NCBI RefSeq assembly: GCF_003008595.1
Contig: NZ_CP027669.1
Coordinates: forward strand, 3,286,001 to 3,350,000
From: Simplicispira suum
Lineage (GTDB): Bacteria; Pseudomonadota; Gammaproteobacteria; Burkholderiales; Burkholderiaceae_C
Direction of reading: 5' to 3'
Length of the DNA: 64,000 bases
Numbering within the stretch: position 1 is the first letter of the stretch; every line of letters begins with the position of its first letter. Below are positions 9,123 to 19,825 of this stretch, one piece after another. The translations under genes were made by a program, and so were the position numbers. The notes beneath the pieces are model-generated. The model had not been told where the DNA came from, did no database searches, and worked only from the letters and a program-made list of their open reading frames with translations.

Positions 9123-10445
9123 TCAATCGCTGCCCTGATCGCACGCGGCTGTGCCTGCCAGGGTGCCGCTGCGCACCGCACCTTCCAGCGTGGCCGGGTA
9201 GGGGCCTGCCACATAGTCGCCGCAGGCCCAGAGGCCGGGGACGACACGGGTGGCGGGTCGCTCCAGCGCCGGGGTGCAGGCAAAGGTGGCACGTTTTTCC
9301 ACCACGGTCTGCACCAATCGCAGGTCTGCCAGTTCAAGCTCGCCCTGGGCCTGGGCCAGAACCTGCTGTTCGAGCAGTTCGCGCTCGCCCTGGCTGGTGC
9401 TCACGACAAAGGCCAGCAGGCCGGCCGGTCCACCGAGCTGGCCGCGGTCGAACACAAACTGCGCAGGGCGGTCCGGGCCACTGCGCAGTGCCAGCATGGG
9501 GACCGGAAAGACGTGGCCATCGGCCCCTGCGCTTGTCTGGGCGTACACCGTGGTGATGGCTTCAAAGCGCAGAGCGTGCGCGCAGGCCGCCCAATCGCAC
9601 AGCGGCACCGTCAGGTCAATGGGCGCGTTCTGCGCGCAGCGGGAGACGAGGCGCGCCGCCTCGGTGCTGGCGGTGGCCAGAACCACGCCGTCGAAGAGCA
9701 TGCCGTTGACGTGCCAGCCAGCGCCAGCCAATGGTGCCGCCAGATCATGAATGCGCGTGCCGGTGCGGACGATGGCGCCGCGCGTGCGCAACCAGCGCGC
9801 GGCGGCCTCGGGGAAAAGGGCGCCCAGTTCGGCGCGTGGCAGCAGCAGATTGGAGCCGCCGGGGCCGCTGAAGAGGCTGTCCTTCAGCACGCGCAGAAAC
9901 ACCTGGCCACTCGCTTCGTGCGCGCGCGTATTGAGCGCGGCCACGCAGAGCGGGTCAATGAACTCCGTCACCAGCCGCGGCGGCAGCCCCTGGCAGAGAT
10001 CGTTTACGGATGCCTCGGCGGCGCAGACGAAGCGCTTGCGTTGCCAGGTGCTGGCGGTGCGCAACAGTGCAAGGCGTTCACGCCAGCTCCAGCTGCGCGC
10101 GCGCAGGATGCCAAACAAGGCATCCCAGGGCGGTGGCAGGTCGGGCCACTGCAGGCCGCTGCCATCGGCAAACCGCAGTGTGAGCGGCAGGCGCAGCAGC
10201 GCTTCCTCCACGTCGACACCGCATTCGTGCATCAGCCGCAGCGATTCGGAGTAGGCGCCGATCAAGATGTGCTGGCCGTTGTCCAGCAGCAGCGCCGACC
10301 CGTCGGCCTGGCTGCAAGGCACGGTGCGTGCGCGACCGCCCACGGTGCGCGCGGCTTCGAACACGGTCACGTTGTGTCCGCGCTGGACCGTTGCCATGGC
10401 TGCCGCCATACCGGCCCAGCCGGCACCGACGATGGCCAGCCTCAT
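9123..10445 (-). CDS. hpnE: hydroxysqualene dehydroxylase HpnE
   Basis: 440-residue FAD-dependent amine-oxidase-fold protein. MRLAIVGAGWAGMAAA is the N-terminal dinucleotide-binding motif (GAGWAG at residues 7-12), followed by GGRART and LLDNGQHILIGAY; the C-terminus has GLWACGDYVAGPYPATLEGAVRSG. These are the features of HpnE, which reduces hydroxysqualene to squalene in the bacterial HpnCDE route. I chose the ATG at 10445, 34 bp after the stop of hpnD. A TTG at 10463 would add six residues. Placement directly after hpnD supports the call. Confidence 0.88.
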   Translation of the reverse strand: MRLAIVGAGWAGMAAAMATVQRGHNVTVFEAARTVGGRARTVPCSQADGSALLLDNGQHILIGAYSESLRLMHECGVDVEEALLRLPLTLRFADGSGLQWPDLPPPWDALFGILRARSWSWRERLALLRTASTWQRKRFVCAAEASVNDLCQGLPPRLVTEFIDPLCVAALNTRAHEASGQVFLRVLKDSLFSGPGGSNLLLPRAELGALFPEAAARWLRTRGAIVRTGTRIHDLAAPLAGAGWHVNGMLFDGVVLATASTEAARLVSRCAQNAPIDLTVPLCDWAACAHALRFEAITTVYAQTSAGADGHVFPVPMLALRSGPDRPAQFVFDRGQLGGPAGLLAFVVSTSQGERELLEQQVLAQAQGELELADLRLVQTVVEKRATFACTPALERPATRVVPGLWACGDYVAGPYPATLEGAVRSGTLAGTAACDQGSD

Positions 10446-10479
10446 GCGCGGGCCGCCGTGCAAATTTCGAGAAGCATCC

Positions 10480-11319
10480 TCACATCCGGCCCAGCGCCTG
10501 CATCTTCCACGCCAGCCAGAACTTGCGCAGCGGCGTGAGCGCCACGCGCTGGTGCAGCACCTGGAAGTTGTCGCGTTCGATCTCGCGCAGCAGCGTGCGG
10601 TAGATGCTGGCCATCATCAGGCCGGGTTTTTGGGCGCGCCGGTCTTCGGCAGGCAGCAGGGCCAAGGCTTCGTCGTAGAGGCCGTGTGCACGCTCGGATT
10701 GGAAGCGCATCAGTGCGACAAAGCGGTCCGAATGCTTGCGCTCGAGAATTTCATTGGCTTTCACGTCGAACTGCTGCAACTCGTTCACCGGCAGGTAGAT
10801 GCGCCCGCGCATTGCGTCCTCGCCGACGTCGCGCAAGATGTTGGTCAGCTGCAGCGCCTGCCCCAGCTTGTGCGCGTAGTCGGTGGTGGCGCTCTGTGTC
10901 TGGCCAAAAATGCGCGCTGCCACTTCGCCCACCACGCCGGCCACCAGGTGGCAATAGCGCTGCAGGTTGGGGTAGTCGAGGTAGCGGGTCTGGCTGAGGT
11001 CCATTTCGCAGCCATCGATCACCGACCGAAGCGGGGCTTCGGGAATGCCAAAAGCCTGGACGTGCGGGATCAGCGCCTTCGTCACCGGATGCGATGCTTC
11101 GCCCGCAAACGCTTTGGACAACTCACTGCGCCACCAGGCAAGCTTGGTGTGGGCGACGCCGGGGTCGGTCACTTCGTCGACAACGTCGTCTATTTCACGG
11201 CAAAACGCATAAAAAGCGGTAATCGCCTGTCGCCGCTGTTCGGGCATGAACAAAAAGGCGTAGTAGAAACTGCTGCCCGAAGCTGCGGCTTTTTCTTGGA
11301 CGTACTGCTGCGGATTCAT
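10480..11319 (-). CDS. hpnD: presqualene diphosphate synthase HpnD
   Basis: 279-residue trans-isoprenyl diphosphate synthase of the squalene/phytoene synthase family. The first aspartate-rich motif is in [12 protein letters not shown] and the second in [22 protein letters not shown]. HpnD condenses two farnesyl diphosphates to presqualene diphosphate. The start at 11319 gives [22 protein letters not shown], the usual family N-terminus. hpnE follows at once, but hpnC, which normally supplies the middle step, is not next to it: the neighbour is tsaD, divergent and 55 bp away. Confidence 0.88.
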   Translation of the reverse strand: MNPQQYVQEKAAASGSSFYYAFLFMPEQRRQAITAFYAFCREIDDVVDEVTDPGVAHTKLAWWRSELSKAFAGEASHPVTKALIPHVQAFGIPEAPLRSVIDGCEMDLSQTRYLDYPNLQRYCHLVAGVVGEVAARIFGQTQSATTDYAHKLGQALQLTNILRDVGEDAMRGRIYLPVNELQQFDVKANEILERKHSDRFVALMRFQSERAHGLYDEALALLPAEDRRAQKPGLMMASIYRTLLREIERDNFQVLHQRVALTPLRKFWLAWKMQALGRM

Positions 11320-11374
11320 AAGCGCGCAATTGTCCCACGCGGCAAGGAGCCTAAACTCGCGCGCAAGGAAACCC

Positions 11375-12424
11375 ATGAACCCCCATTCCCTTCTTGTTCT
11401 TGGTATCGAGTCGTCCTGCGATGAAACCGGTGTCGCGCTGGTTCGCACGGAGAGCGGCGAGGCCGTGCCCCGCTTGCTGGCGCACGCACTGCACAGCCAG
11501 ATTGAAATGCACCAGGCCTATGGCGGCGTGGTTCCCGAGCTTGCCAGCCGCGACCACATTCGCCGCGTGCTGCCGCTGACCGAATCGGTGCTGCGCGAGA
11601 GTGGCTGCACCTTGCCCCAAGTGGACGTGGTGGCCTTCACGCGCGGCCCCGGCCTGGCGGGCGCCTTGCTGGTGGGCGCCGGCGTGGCCTGCGCACTGGG
11701 CGCTGCGCTGGAGGTGCCGGTGCTGGGCGTGCACCACCTGGAAGGGCATTTGCTCTCGCCTTTTCTCAGCGCAGACCCGCCCGAGTTCCCATTTGTCGCT
11801 TTGCTGGTCTCCGGTGGTCACACGCAGTTGATGCGCGTCGATGGCGTGGGGCAGTACGTGCTGCTGGGCGAAACCATTGACGACGCCGCCGGCGAAGCCT
11901 TTGACAAATCGGCCAAGCTGATGGGCCTGGGCTACCCCGGCGGGCCGGCGCTCTCGCGCCTGGCAGAGCAGGGCGATCCGAAGGCGTTCAAGCTGCCGCG
12001 CCCGTTGCTGCACAGCGGGAATCTCGATTTTTCGTTTGCCGGTCTGAAGACGGCCGTGATGACGCAGGCCAAAAAACTGGGCGACGACCTGCCCGCGCGC
12101 AAGGCCGATCTGGCCGCCAGCACCGAGGCGGCGATCGTCGAGGTGCTGGTGAAAAAGTCGCTGGCAGCGTTGGTGCAAACGGGTCTGCAGCGCCTTGTGG
12201 TGGCCGGCGGTGTCGGCGCCAATCGGCATTTGCGAGAGCAACTCAATGCCGCCTGCGCCGCGCGCGGCGTGCGCGTGCACTACCCCGAACTGCATTTGTG
12301 CACCGACAACGGCGCCATGATTGCCCTGGCCGCCGCCATGCGCCTGCAGTCGGGCGTGGCCGAAGCGACGCGCAGCTATGCGTTCGACGTGAAGCCGCGC
12401 TGGTCGCTCGACGCCATCGCCTGA
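11375..12424 (+). CDS. tsaD: tRNA N6-adenosine threonylcarbamoyltransferase TsaD
   Basis: 349-residue ASKHA-fold protein, the catalytic subunit that transfers threonylcarbamoyl to A37 of ANN-decoding tRNAs together with TsaB and TsaE. Signature blocks: [14 protein letters not shown] at the N-terminus, the metal-binding [38 protein letters not shown], and [15 protein letters not shown] with a C-terminal CTDNGAMIA. Length is standard. The start at 11375 is preceded by AAGGAA. It is divergent from hpnD and no other t6A gene is adjacent. Confidence 0.97.
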   Translation: MNPHSLLVLGIESSCDETGVALVRTESGEAVPRLLAHALHSQIEMHQAYGGVVPELASRDHIRRVLPLTESVLRESGCTLPQVDVVAFTRGPGLAGALLVGAGVACALGAALEVPVLGVHHLEGHLLSPFLSADPPEFPFVALLVSGGHTQLMRVDGVGQYVLLGETIDDAAGEAFDKSAKLMGLGYPGGPALSRLAEQGDPKAFKLPRPLLHSGNLDFSFAGLKTAVMTQAKKLGDDLPARKADLAASTEAAIVEVLVKKSLAALVQTGLQRLVVAGGVGANRHLREQLNAACAARGVRVHYPELHLCTDNGAMIALAAAMRLQSGVAEATRSYAFDVKPRWSLDAIA

Positions 12425-12499
12425 ACCGACTGGCAGCGTGCGCAAGCCAAGCGCTTGAGACGACCACCGAAGCGCTGGCGCTGCACTTGCCGCAGCCGC

Positions 12500-12513
12500 T
12501 TGACAAAAATCAA
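12500..12513 (+). promoter_or_regulatory. FNR/Anr-like box (weak candidate)
   Basis: TTGAC-AAAA-ATCAA differs at one position from the TTGAT-N4-ATCAA consensus. It lies 103 bp upstream of the possible leader peptide and 147 bp upstream of the hydrolase start. I see no convincing -10 element at the spacing of an activator site. Otherwise 12425-12615 shows nothing recognisable. Confidence 0.25.
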
Positions 12514-12615
12514 CGGGTCTTGGCGCTTCCATCGGAAAAATCGGCTTGTGATGGGCGCAGTCTGTACTGCGCGCGACCTGGTCGCACCGGCGGGCAATCG
12601 GTTTGGGGAGCAAAA

Positions 12616-12663
12616 ATGAACCCTGTGACACGCGCAATCGATGGGCGGATACGTCGGCCATGA
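12616..12663 (+). CDS. possible 15-residue leader peptide coupled to the hydrolase gene
   Basis: A 15-codon frame (MNPVTRAIDGRIRRP) with a strong ribosome site: GGGGAG ends 5 nt before the ATG. Its stop codon overlaps the hydrolase start as ATGA (12660-12663). The hydrolase ATG itself has no good ribosome site, so translational coupling through this frame would explain its expression. No family is recognisable, and the peptide may matter only through the act of translation. Confidence 0.35.
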   Translation: MNPVTRAIDGRIRRP

Positions 12664-13631
12664 GGAGGCACGTTGTCCTTGGCGTGTGTGTGAGCCTCTT
12701 GCTCGGCTCCCTCGCAGTCGCTTGGCGCTTTCATGAGGACATCGAGCGCGCCAGCGCGCGGGCGTCTGCGGGCGGCCGGGTGCTGGCAACGCGCTGTGGT
12801 CCGATCGAGGTCGAAGAAGCGGGCGAAGGCCTCCCGCTGCTGATCGTGCATGGCAGTGGCGGCGGGCACGACCAGGGCATGGCCTGGGCGCGGCCATTGA
12901 CACGCGAGGCGGTGCACGTGATCGCGATGTCGCGCTTTGGCTACCTGGGTACGCCGCAGCGCGCCGATGCTTCGCCCGAGGCGCAGGCCGACGCCCATGT
13001 CTGCCTTCTGGATGCGCTGGGCATCGCCCAAGCCGCCGTGATGGGTGTCTCGGCCGGAGCCCCCTCGGCCACGCAGATGGCGATCCGGCATCCAGAGCGG
13101 GTGAGCGCGCTGGTGCTGGTGGTGCCGATCGCCTACAAACCGGGTCAGCTTGCAAGCACCGTGCCCCCGGTGTCCGACGAAAAAGATGCCTTGCTGCTGC
13201 GCCTGCTGGGTTCGGACTTCCTGTTCTGGGCCGCTCTGCACCTGGCGCCGAACCAGGTGCTGCGCCATGTGCTGGCCACGCCGCCCGAGCAGGTGGCTGC
13301 GGCGAGCGAAGCAGAGCGCGCCCGCGTGGCCGATCTGGCCGAGCGCATTCTGCCGGTGTCCGCCCGCGCCGCCGGGCTGCGCGAAGACACACGGCTGGGC
13401 AAGCGCCTCGGGCCCTACGCGCTCGCGTCCATCCAGGCCCCGACGCTCGTCGTCAGCGCGCGGGACGATGGTTTTGGTACCTGCGCAGCAGCACAGTACA
13501 CGGCCAGCCAGATCGCGGGCGCGAAGTTTCTCGGCTTCGACGAAGGGGGCCATCTGCTCGTCGGGCACGATGCCAGCGTGCGCGCGGCCGTCCTGGCATT
13601 GCTGAGGTCCGGCGCAGCAGGGGCCCGCTGA
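12660..13631 (+). CDS. membrane-anchored alpha/beta hydrolase
   Basis: 323 residues. An N-terminal hydrophobic segment (VVLGVCVSLLLGSLAVAW) suggests a membrane anchor or uncleaved signal. The hydrolase fold follows: HGSGGGHDQG is the oxyanion-hole loop, GVSAGA the nucleophile elbow with the catalytic Ser, the Asp is probably in VVSARDDGF, and the His in DEGGHLLVGH. Substrate unknown. The ATG at 12660 overlaps the stop of a short upstream frame. The next gene starts 53 bp downstream on the same strand, so the two probably form an operon. Confidence 0.8.
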   Translation: MRRHVVLGVCVSLLLGSLAVAWRFHEDIERASARASAGGRVLATRCGPIEVEEAGEGLPLLIVHGSGGGHDQGMAWARPLTREAVHVIAMSRFGYLGTPQRADASPEAQADAHVCLLDALGIAQAAVMGVSAGAPSATQMAIRHPERVSALVLVVPIAYKPGQLASTVPPVSDEKDALLLRLLGSDFLFWAALHLAPNQVLRHVLATPPEQVAAASEAERARVADLAERILPVSARAAGLREDTRLGKRLGPYALASIQAPTLVVSARDDGFGTCAAAQYTASQIAGAKFLGFDEGGHLLVGHDASVRAAVLALLRSGAAGAR

Positions 13632-13684
13632 ATGAAGGATGCACAGCCGAAGTTGGCGCGCCAGGAAGAAGAGCGAGGAAACCG

Positions 13685-14563
13685 ATGGGATTCTTGAAGA
13701 TCGCCGTGGCCATTTTGGCAATAGCCGGCCTGGCCCTTGCCGTACTCACCGTCTGGGGTTACTGGAGGTGGCAAGGCCTGACGCAGGGCTTGGTCGAGCA
13801 GCTTGACGCCGCCCGACTGGAGCCGCGACCAGCACTTTTCGACACCCGCGAGCTGGACGGCTTGCCGCCCGTGGTGCAGCGCTATTTCCGGGCCGTGCTG
13901 CCCGAAGGCGCGCCCATCATCGCCGCCGCAGAGATCGAGCACAGCGGCAGGTTCAACATGGGCGAGACCGCTGACGCATGGAAGCCGTTCAGCTCCCGTC
14001 AGCGCGTGGTGATGCACAGGCCGGGCTTTGTGTGGGACGGTGCTATCCGCATGCTGCCCGGCCTCAGCGTGCGGGTGCACGACGCCTATGTGGCCGGCGA
14101 GGGCGTGCTGCACCCGGCCCTTCTGGGCCTGTTCACGCTGGCAAGCCTGCGCGGCACGGGAACGCTGGCACAAGGTGAGCTGATGCGTTTCTACGCCGAA
14201 GCCGTTTGTTACCCCACGGCCTTGCTGCCCAGCCAGGGCGTGCGCTGGACGCCGGTGAGCGAAAGCTCGGCACTGGCGACGGTGGACGATGGTGGCGTGG
14301 CCGTGTCCCTGACCTTCACCTTTGGTGCCGACGGGCTGATCGAGTCGGTGCGCGCCGAGGCCAGAGGCCGCACCGTGGGCGGGCAGATCGTGATGCGGCC
14401 CTGGGAAGGGCGCTGGTTTGACTACCGGGTGCAGGCTGGCATGCGCGTGCCGATGGCCGGCGAGGTGGCGTGGCTGCTGCCGCCCGAAGAGGGCGGGCGC
14501 AAGCCGTACTGGCGGGGAAGCACCACGCTGCTGCGCTACGAATTCGCGCCGAAGTGGCCTTAA
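13685..14563 (+). CDS. conserved membrane-anchored protein of unknown function (DUF6544/DUF6920-like)
   Basis: 292 residues with one N-terminal transmembrane segment (IAVAILAIAGLALAVLTVWGYW). The rest is a conserved soluble domain with patterns such as RPGFVWDGAIRML, GTGTLAQGELMRFYAEAVCYPTALLP, GGQIVMRPWEGRWFDYR and PYWRGSTTLLRYEF. I recognise this as a family annotated only as a domain of unknown function; I am not certain of the DUF number. The start is supported by a GAGGAAACCG ribosome site. Pairs with the hydrolase gene upstream; function not inferred. Confidence 0.7.
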   Translation: MGFLKIAVAILAIAGLALAVLTVWGYWRWQGLTQGLVEQLDAARLEPRPALFDTRELDGLPPVVQRYFRAVLPEGAPIIAAAEIEHSGRFNMGETADAWKPFSSRQRVVMHRPGFVWDGAIRMLPGLSVRVHDAYVAGEGVLHPALLGLFTLASLRGTGTLAQGELMRFYAEAVCYPTALLPSQGVRWTPVSESSALATVDDGGVAVSLTFTFGADGLIESVRAEARGRTVGGQIVMRPWEGRWFDYRVQAGMRVPMAGEVAWLLPPEEGGRKPYWRGSTTLLRYEFAPKWP

Positions 14564-14564
14564 C

Positions 14565-14627
14565 TTTTCAGTATTTTGTGGCTCTAGCGCATGTGTATAT
14601 TGCCATAGTAGCTATAAATTGAATAGC
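14565..14627 (-). repeat. dispersed palindromic repeat, copy C (inverted, diverged)
   Basis: On the minus strand it has GCTATTC...TATAGCTAC and GCGCTAGAGCCAC; the left hairpin arm is degraded. It follows the stop of the unknown gene and precedes the efflux operon. The rest of the gap to 14834 contains no recognised signal. Confidence 0.6.
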
Positions 14628-14834
14628 GGACGTCTTTTGACCCTGCGGCATATCCCATGCTTTACCTGGCGTTCATGCGTTGGCAGTGAGGGCGAAGCAG
14701 GCGCACCGCACAATGGGCCTGCAACAAAGCCTCGTTGGTCCGTTTTTGTTCCGCTTTCGCCTTCGTTCGCCATTGCCAGATCCTTTTGTCCCTGCTTGCT
14801 GCCCATTGCACGTTTTCCGCTTTCGCCCCTTCCG

Positions 14835-16277
14835 ATGAACCTTCGCAATCCTTTTGACGTCCGCAGGACGCGCGCCCTGCTCGCCTGGGCTGCTTCTGCC
14901 CTGCTGTTGACGGCCTGCGCATTGCCCGTGGTGCAGTCGAGCGCGCCGCCGGCGCTGGCCGTTCCGGACCATTGGTCGTCCACCGGCGGACAAGCGCAGG
15001 CGCCAGTAGTCTTGCCCGAGGCGCCGGGCCCCTGGTGGCAGCAGTTTGGCGATGCCCAGCTGTCTGAACTGATCACGCAGGTGCTGGCGGCGCACACCAG
15101 CGTGCGCGCGGCGCGTGAAGCCCTGGTGCAGGCGCGCGCCCAGGTGGAGGTGCAGGCGGCGTCGCTGTCTCCGCAATTGGGCGCTTCGGCCCAGGCGCAG
15201 CGGGCGCGGGCGGCCAACGGCACCGGGAACAATTTTCGGGCGGGCCTGGATGCGGGATGGGAGCTGGATCTGTTTGGCCGTGGGCGCGCTGCGGTGGACG
15301 CAGCGCAGGCCGACGCCGAGGCCACGGCCGCTGCACTGGGGAGCGCCCAGGTGTCGCTGGCAGCGGAAGTGGCGGCCAACTACATTGCGCTGCGCGGCCT
15401 GCAGGCGCGCCTGGCCATTGGGCGCAGCAACCTCGCCAGCCAGCAGGAAACCCTGCAAATCAGTAATTGGCGCCTGCAGGCCGGGCTGACCACCTCGCTC
15501 GTCACCGAGCAGGCGCGCGCTGCAGTGGAGCAAACTGCCGCACAAATTCCCGCGCTTGAGACGAGCCTGGCCCAGACGCGCCATGCCCTCGCCGTGCTGA
15601 TTGGCCAGCCGCCCGCAGCACTGGACGTGGCGCTGGCGCCAGTGGCCGCCGTGCCGCAGGCCCCGCCTGAGCTGGCCCTGAGCATTCCTGCGCAAACCTT
15701 GCGCCAGCGCCCCGATGTGCGTGCGGCCGAGGCACGCATCCGCGCGGCGTTGGCGCGCGTGTCGCAGGCCGACGCGGCCCGCTACCCCAGCCTGCGCATC
15801 AGCGGCAATCTGGGCCTCAGTGCGGCGACGCTGGGGGCGCTGACGAATGGCGCCAGTGTCGCCAGTGCGCTGCTGGCCGGCATCTCCGTGCCATTGTTCG
15901 ATGGCGGCGCCGCGCGGGCCCAGGTCCGGGTGCAGGCGTCTGCGTTGGAGCAGGCCCGCATCGGCTATGAGGCCACAGTGCTGGATGCGCTGCGGGAGGT
16001 GGAGGATGCGCTCGTTGCCCTGCAGGGCGACCGCGAGCGCCTGGCACGCCTGCAGGCCGCCGCCAGTGCCGCCGCCAATGCCGACCTGTTGGCGCGCCAG
16101 CGCTACGAGAGCGGCCTGATTGATTTCCCCACCGTGCTCGACACTCAGCGCACCGTGCTCGCGGCCCAGGACGGCGTTGCCAGCGCGCAAACCAGCCTCG
16201 CCACCGACCATGTGCGCCTCTACAAGGCGCTGGGCGGCGGTTGGGTCCCCGACACCGATGGCGCTGCCAAGCTTTGA
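14835..16277 (+). CDS. outer membrane efflux lipoprotein, NodT/TolC family
   Basis: 480-residue outer membrane factor. An N-terminal signal ends in the lipobox LLTACALP, so the mature protein is probably acylated at Cys. Two repeats of the OEP domain are seen, with WWQQFGD, LDAGWELDLFGR and IPAQTLRQRPDVRAAEARI early and YESGLIDFPTVLDTQRTVLAAQD late, typical of the NodT subgroup. It forms the outer channel of a tripartite pump with the next three genes. The start is the ATG at 14835; the long frame upstream is not conserved. Confidence 0.9.
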   Translation: MNLRNPFDVRRTRALLAWAASALLLTACALPVVQSSAPPALAVPDHWSSTGGQAQAPVVLPEAPGPWWQQFGDAQLSELITQVLAAHTSVRAAREALVQARAQVEVQAASLSPQLGASAQAQRARAANGTGNNFRAGLDAGWELDLFGRGRAAVDAAQADAEATAAALGSAQVSLAAEVAANYIALRGLQARLAIGRSNLASQQETLQISNWRLQAGLTTSLVTEQARAAVEQTAAQIPALETSLAQTRHALAVLIGQPPAALDVALAPVAAVPQAPPELALSIPAQTLRQRPDVRAAEARIRAALARVSQADAARYPSLRISGNLGLSAATLGALTNGASVASALLAGISVPLFDGGAARAQVRVQASALEQARIGYEATVLDALREVEDALVALQGDRERLARLQAAASAAANADLLARQRYESGLIDFPTVLDTQRTVLAAQDGVASAQTSLATDHVRLYKALGGGWVPDTDGAAKL

Positions 16278-16333
16278 GGCCGCCCCTATCGCCGCTCCAT
16301 GCAGCCCGCACAGATCCAAAAAATTCCAAGCCC

Positions 16334-17650
16334 ATGAACACAGCCACTTCGCCGACCGCCGCGCCCGCCAATTTGCAAACCCTTCTGGGCGAAGACAAGC
16401 CGCCGCGCTGGTGGCAGCGCGCTTCCTTGTGGATTGGGCTGGTCGCGCTGCTGCTGGCAGCGGGCGGTCTGGTTTACTGGCAAGAGCAAAAGGGGGCCAA
16501 AGCCGCGCCCGCCTATGTCACTACGCCGCTGGCCAAGGGCAACATCACCTTGACGGTGTCGGCCAACGGCACGCTGCAGCCGACCCGCTCGGTGAACATC
16601 GGCAGCGAGCTCTCGGGCACCATCAAGCGCGTGCTGGTGGATGTGAACGACCGCGTCAAGGCCGGCCAGGTGCTGGTGGAACTCGATGCCTCCAAATTCC
16701 GTGACCAGGTCACGCGCTCGCGGGCCGCACTGGCTGCGGCGCAGGCTGCGCAAGCGCAGAGCGCGGCCACCACCCAAGAGACGCGGGCCGCCCTGGCGCG
16801 TTTTGAGGAGGTGGCAAAGCTCTCGGGCGGCAAGGTGCCGTCTGCCAGCGAACTCGACAGCGCGCGCGCTGCCCTGGACCGCGCCGTGGCCGCAGAAGAC
16901 AGCGCCCGGGCCAATGTGGCGGTGGCGCGTGCCACGCTGTCCACCGACGAAACCAATCTGTCCAAAGCCTCGATCCGCTCGCCCATCGACGGCGTGGTGC
17001 TCAGCCGTTCGGTGGAGCCGGGCAATGCCGTGGCCGCATCTTTGCAGGCCGTGACCTTGTTCTCGGTGGCCGAGAACCTGGCGCAACTCGAACTCAATGC
17101 CAGCGTGGATGAGGCCGATGTGGGCGCAGTCGCCGTGGGCCAGAGCGCCAGCTTCACGGTCAGCGCTTATCCGACGCGGCGCTTTCCGGCCACCATCCAG
17201 CGCGTGGCTTTTGGCGCCACCACGACCAACAACGTCGTGACCTACGTGACCACGCTGAAGGTGGACAACGCAGACCTCACCCTGCGCCCCGGCATGACGG
17301 CGGTGGCCACCATCGTGGCGACCGAGCGCAAGGACGTGCTGCTGGTGCCCAACACCGCGCTGCGCTTCTCGCCCATGGGCGGCGCGCCGGCCACGGGCGG
17401 CAGTGCGCAGAGCGGCGGCATTTTGTCGAAGATGATGCCGCGCCCCCCCAGAGGCGGCAGCAGGGTGACGCGCGCCGACAACCGGCCGCCGGGGGCGCGC
17501 CAGATCTGGGTGTTGCAAGAGGGCCAGCCAGTCACCTTGTCGGTCACCAGCGGCATCAGCGACGGGCGCCTGACCGAGGTGAGCGGCGAAGGCTTGGAAC
17601 CGGGCCTGCTGGTCATCACCGACCAGCGCAGCAGCGGGGCCGGCGCGTGA
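16334..17650 (+). CDS. MacA/HlyD-type periplasmic adaptor of a tripartite efflux pump
   Basis: 438 residues. A transmembrane anchor at about residues 30-50 (LWIGLVALLLAAGGLVYW) is followed by the membrane-fusion-protein core: VSANGTLQPTRSVNIGSELSG, a biotinyl-lipoyl-like half, a coiled-coil region rich in Ala/Gln/Arg, SPIDGVVLSRSVEPGNAVAA, then beta-barrel and proximal domains. MacA-like adaptors link an ABC permease to the outer membrane channel. The C-terminal region carries a Gly/Pro-rich insert (about residues 350-390). The stop overlaps the GTG start of the ATPase gene. Confidence 0.88.
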   Translation: MNTATSPTAAPANLQTLLGEDKPPRWWQRASLWIGLVALLLAAGGLVYWQEQKGAKAAPAYVTTPLAKGNITLTVSANGTLQPTRSVNIGSELSGTIKRVLVDVNDRVKAGQVLVELDASKFRDQVTRSRAALAAAQAAQAQSAATTQETRAALARFEEVAKLSGGKVPSASELDSARAALDRAVAAEDSARANVAVARATLSTDETNLSKASIRSPIDGVVLSRSVEPGNAVAASLQAVTLFSVAENLAQLELNASVDEADVGAVAVGQSASFTVSAYPTRRFPATIQRVAFGATTTNNVVTYVTTLKVDNADLTLRPGMTAVATIVATERKDVLLVPNTALRFSPMGGAPATGGSAQSGGILSKMMPRPPRGGSRVTRADNRPPGARQIWVLQEGQPVTLSVTSGISDGRLTEVSGEGLEPGLLVITDQRSSGAGA

Positions 17651-18394
17651 AACCCTCCGATACGCCGCTGATCCGCTTGCGCGGCATCACCAAGGTCTAT
17701 GGTGAGGGCGCGACCGCGTTCCAGGCGCTCAAGGGCGTGGACCTGGACATTGAGCGCGGTGATTTTGTCGCCATCATGGGCCCGAGCGGCTCGGGCAAAT
17801 CCACCGCCATGAACACGCTGGGGTGCCTGGACACCCCGACCATGGGCACCTACGAGTTTCAAGGCGTGCAGGTGCAGTCGCTCAGCCGCGACGAGCGCGC
17901 CCGGCTGCGCCGGCGCTATCTGGGCTTTGTTTTCCAGGGCTTCAACCTGCTGGCGCGCACCTCGGCGCTGGAAAACGTCGAGCTGCCCCTGATCTACCGC
18001 GGCGAGCCCAAAGCCAAGCGCCATGCCATGGCGGCCCGCGCGCTCGAAGCCGTGGGGCTCAAGGGCTGGGAGCACCACACGCCGGGCGAGCTCTCGGGCG
18101 GGCAGCAGCAGCGCGTGGCGATTGCGCGTGCCATCGTGACCGAACCCGCCGTGCTGCTGGCCGATGAGCCCACCGGCAACCTGGACACGGCGCGCAGCCG
18201 GGAAATCATGGAGTTTCTCTGGCACCTCAACGCCGACCTCGGCATCACCGTGATCATGGTGACGCACGAGCACGACATGGCGGCCTACGCGCGGCGCATC
18301 GTGCGCTTTGTCGATGGTGTGGTGGAGAGCGATTTGCCCAACCCACAGCCGTTCGCCCTGCGCGCCGCAGCGCCCGCACCCACGGAGCTTGCCG

Positions 18395-18405
<11 letters not shown>
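17647..18405 (+). CDS. MacB-type ABC transporter ATP-binding protein
   Basis: 252-residue ABC ATPase of the MacB/LolD class. Walker A is GPSGSGKST, the Q-loop is in FVFQGFNLL, the signature is [15 protein letters not shown], Walker B is [12 protein letters not shown], and the switch His is in VMVTHEHD. Here ATPase and permease are separate genes rather than one MacB polypeptide. The start is a GTG overlapping the adaptor's stop (GTGA), and its end overlaps the permease start by 11 bp, so the operon is translationally linked. Confidence 0.92.
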
Positions 18406-19603
<1,198 letters not shown>

Positions 19604-19764
19604 GATCGGGCCAGTGGGGATTGGGGACGAAGCCGCCTTTCAGGCCATCGCTGCGCTCGGCCACGGCGTTGGTAGCGTGAGCAGCGCAACTTGGCTCCGG
19701 CTGCGGCTCTAGCAGCGCACGCGGCGCAGGCATTGGGGTCGGATTCAGGGCAGCGCAGGTATTG

Positions 19765-19810
19765 GGGTCGGATCACGATTTCGCGCAGCGAAACTCGTGC
19801 TCCGACCCCT
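19765..19810. repeat. REP-like palindrome 1
   Basis: A 46 bp near-perfect hairpin. GGGGTCGGATCACGA pairs with TCGTGCTCCGACCCC with one mismatch, and the inner part TTTCGC-GCA-GCGAAA is also self-complementary. A truncated relative (GGGGTCGGAT) lies just upstream at 19736-19745. The style matches the REP sequences that accompany REP-associated tyrosine transposases, but no such gene is in the window. The IS110-family element begins at the very next base. The stretch 19604-19764 holds no gene. Confidence 0.75.
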
Positions 19811-19825
19811 ACATGGACGCCCCCG

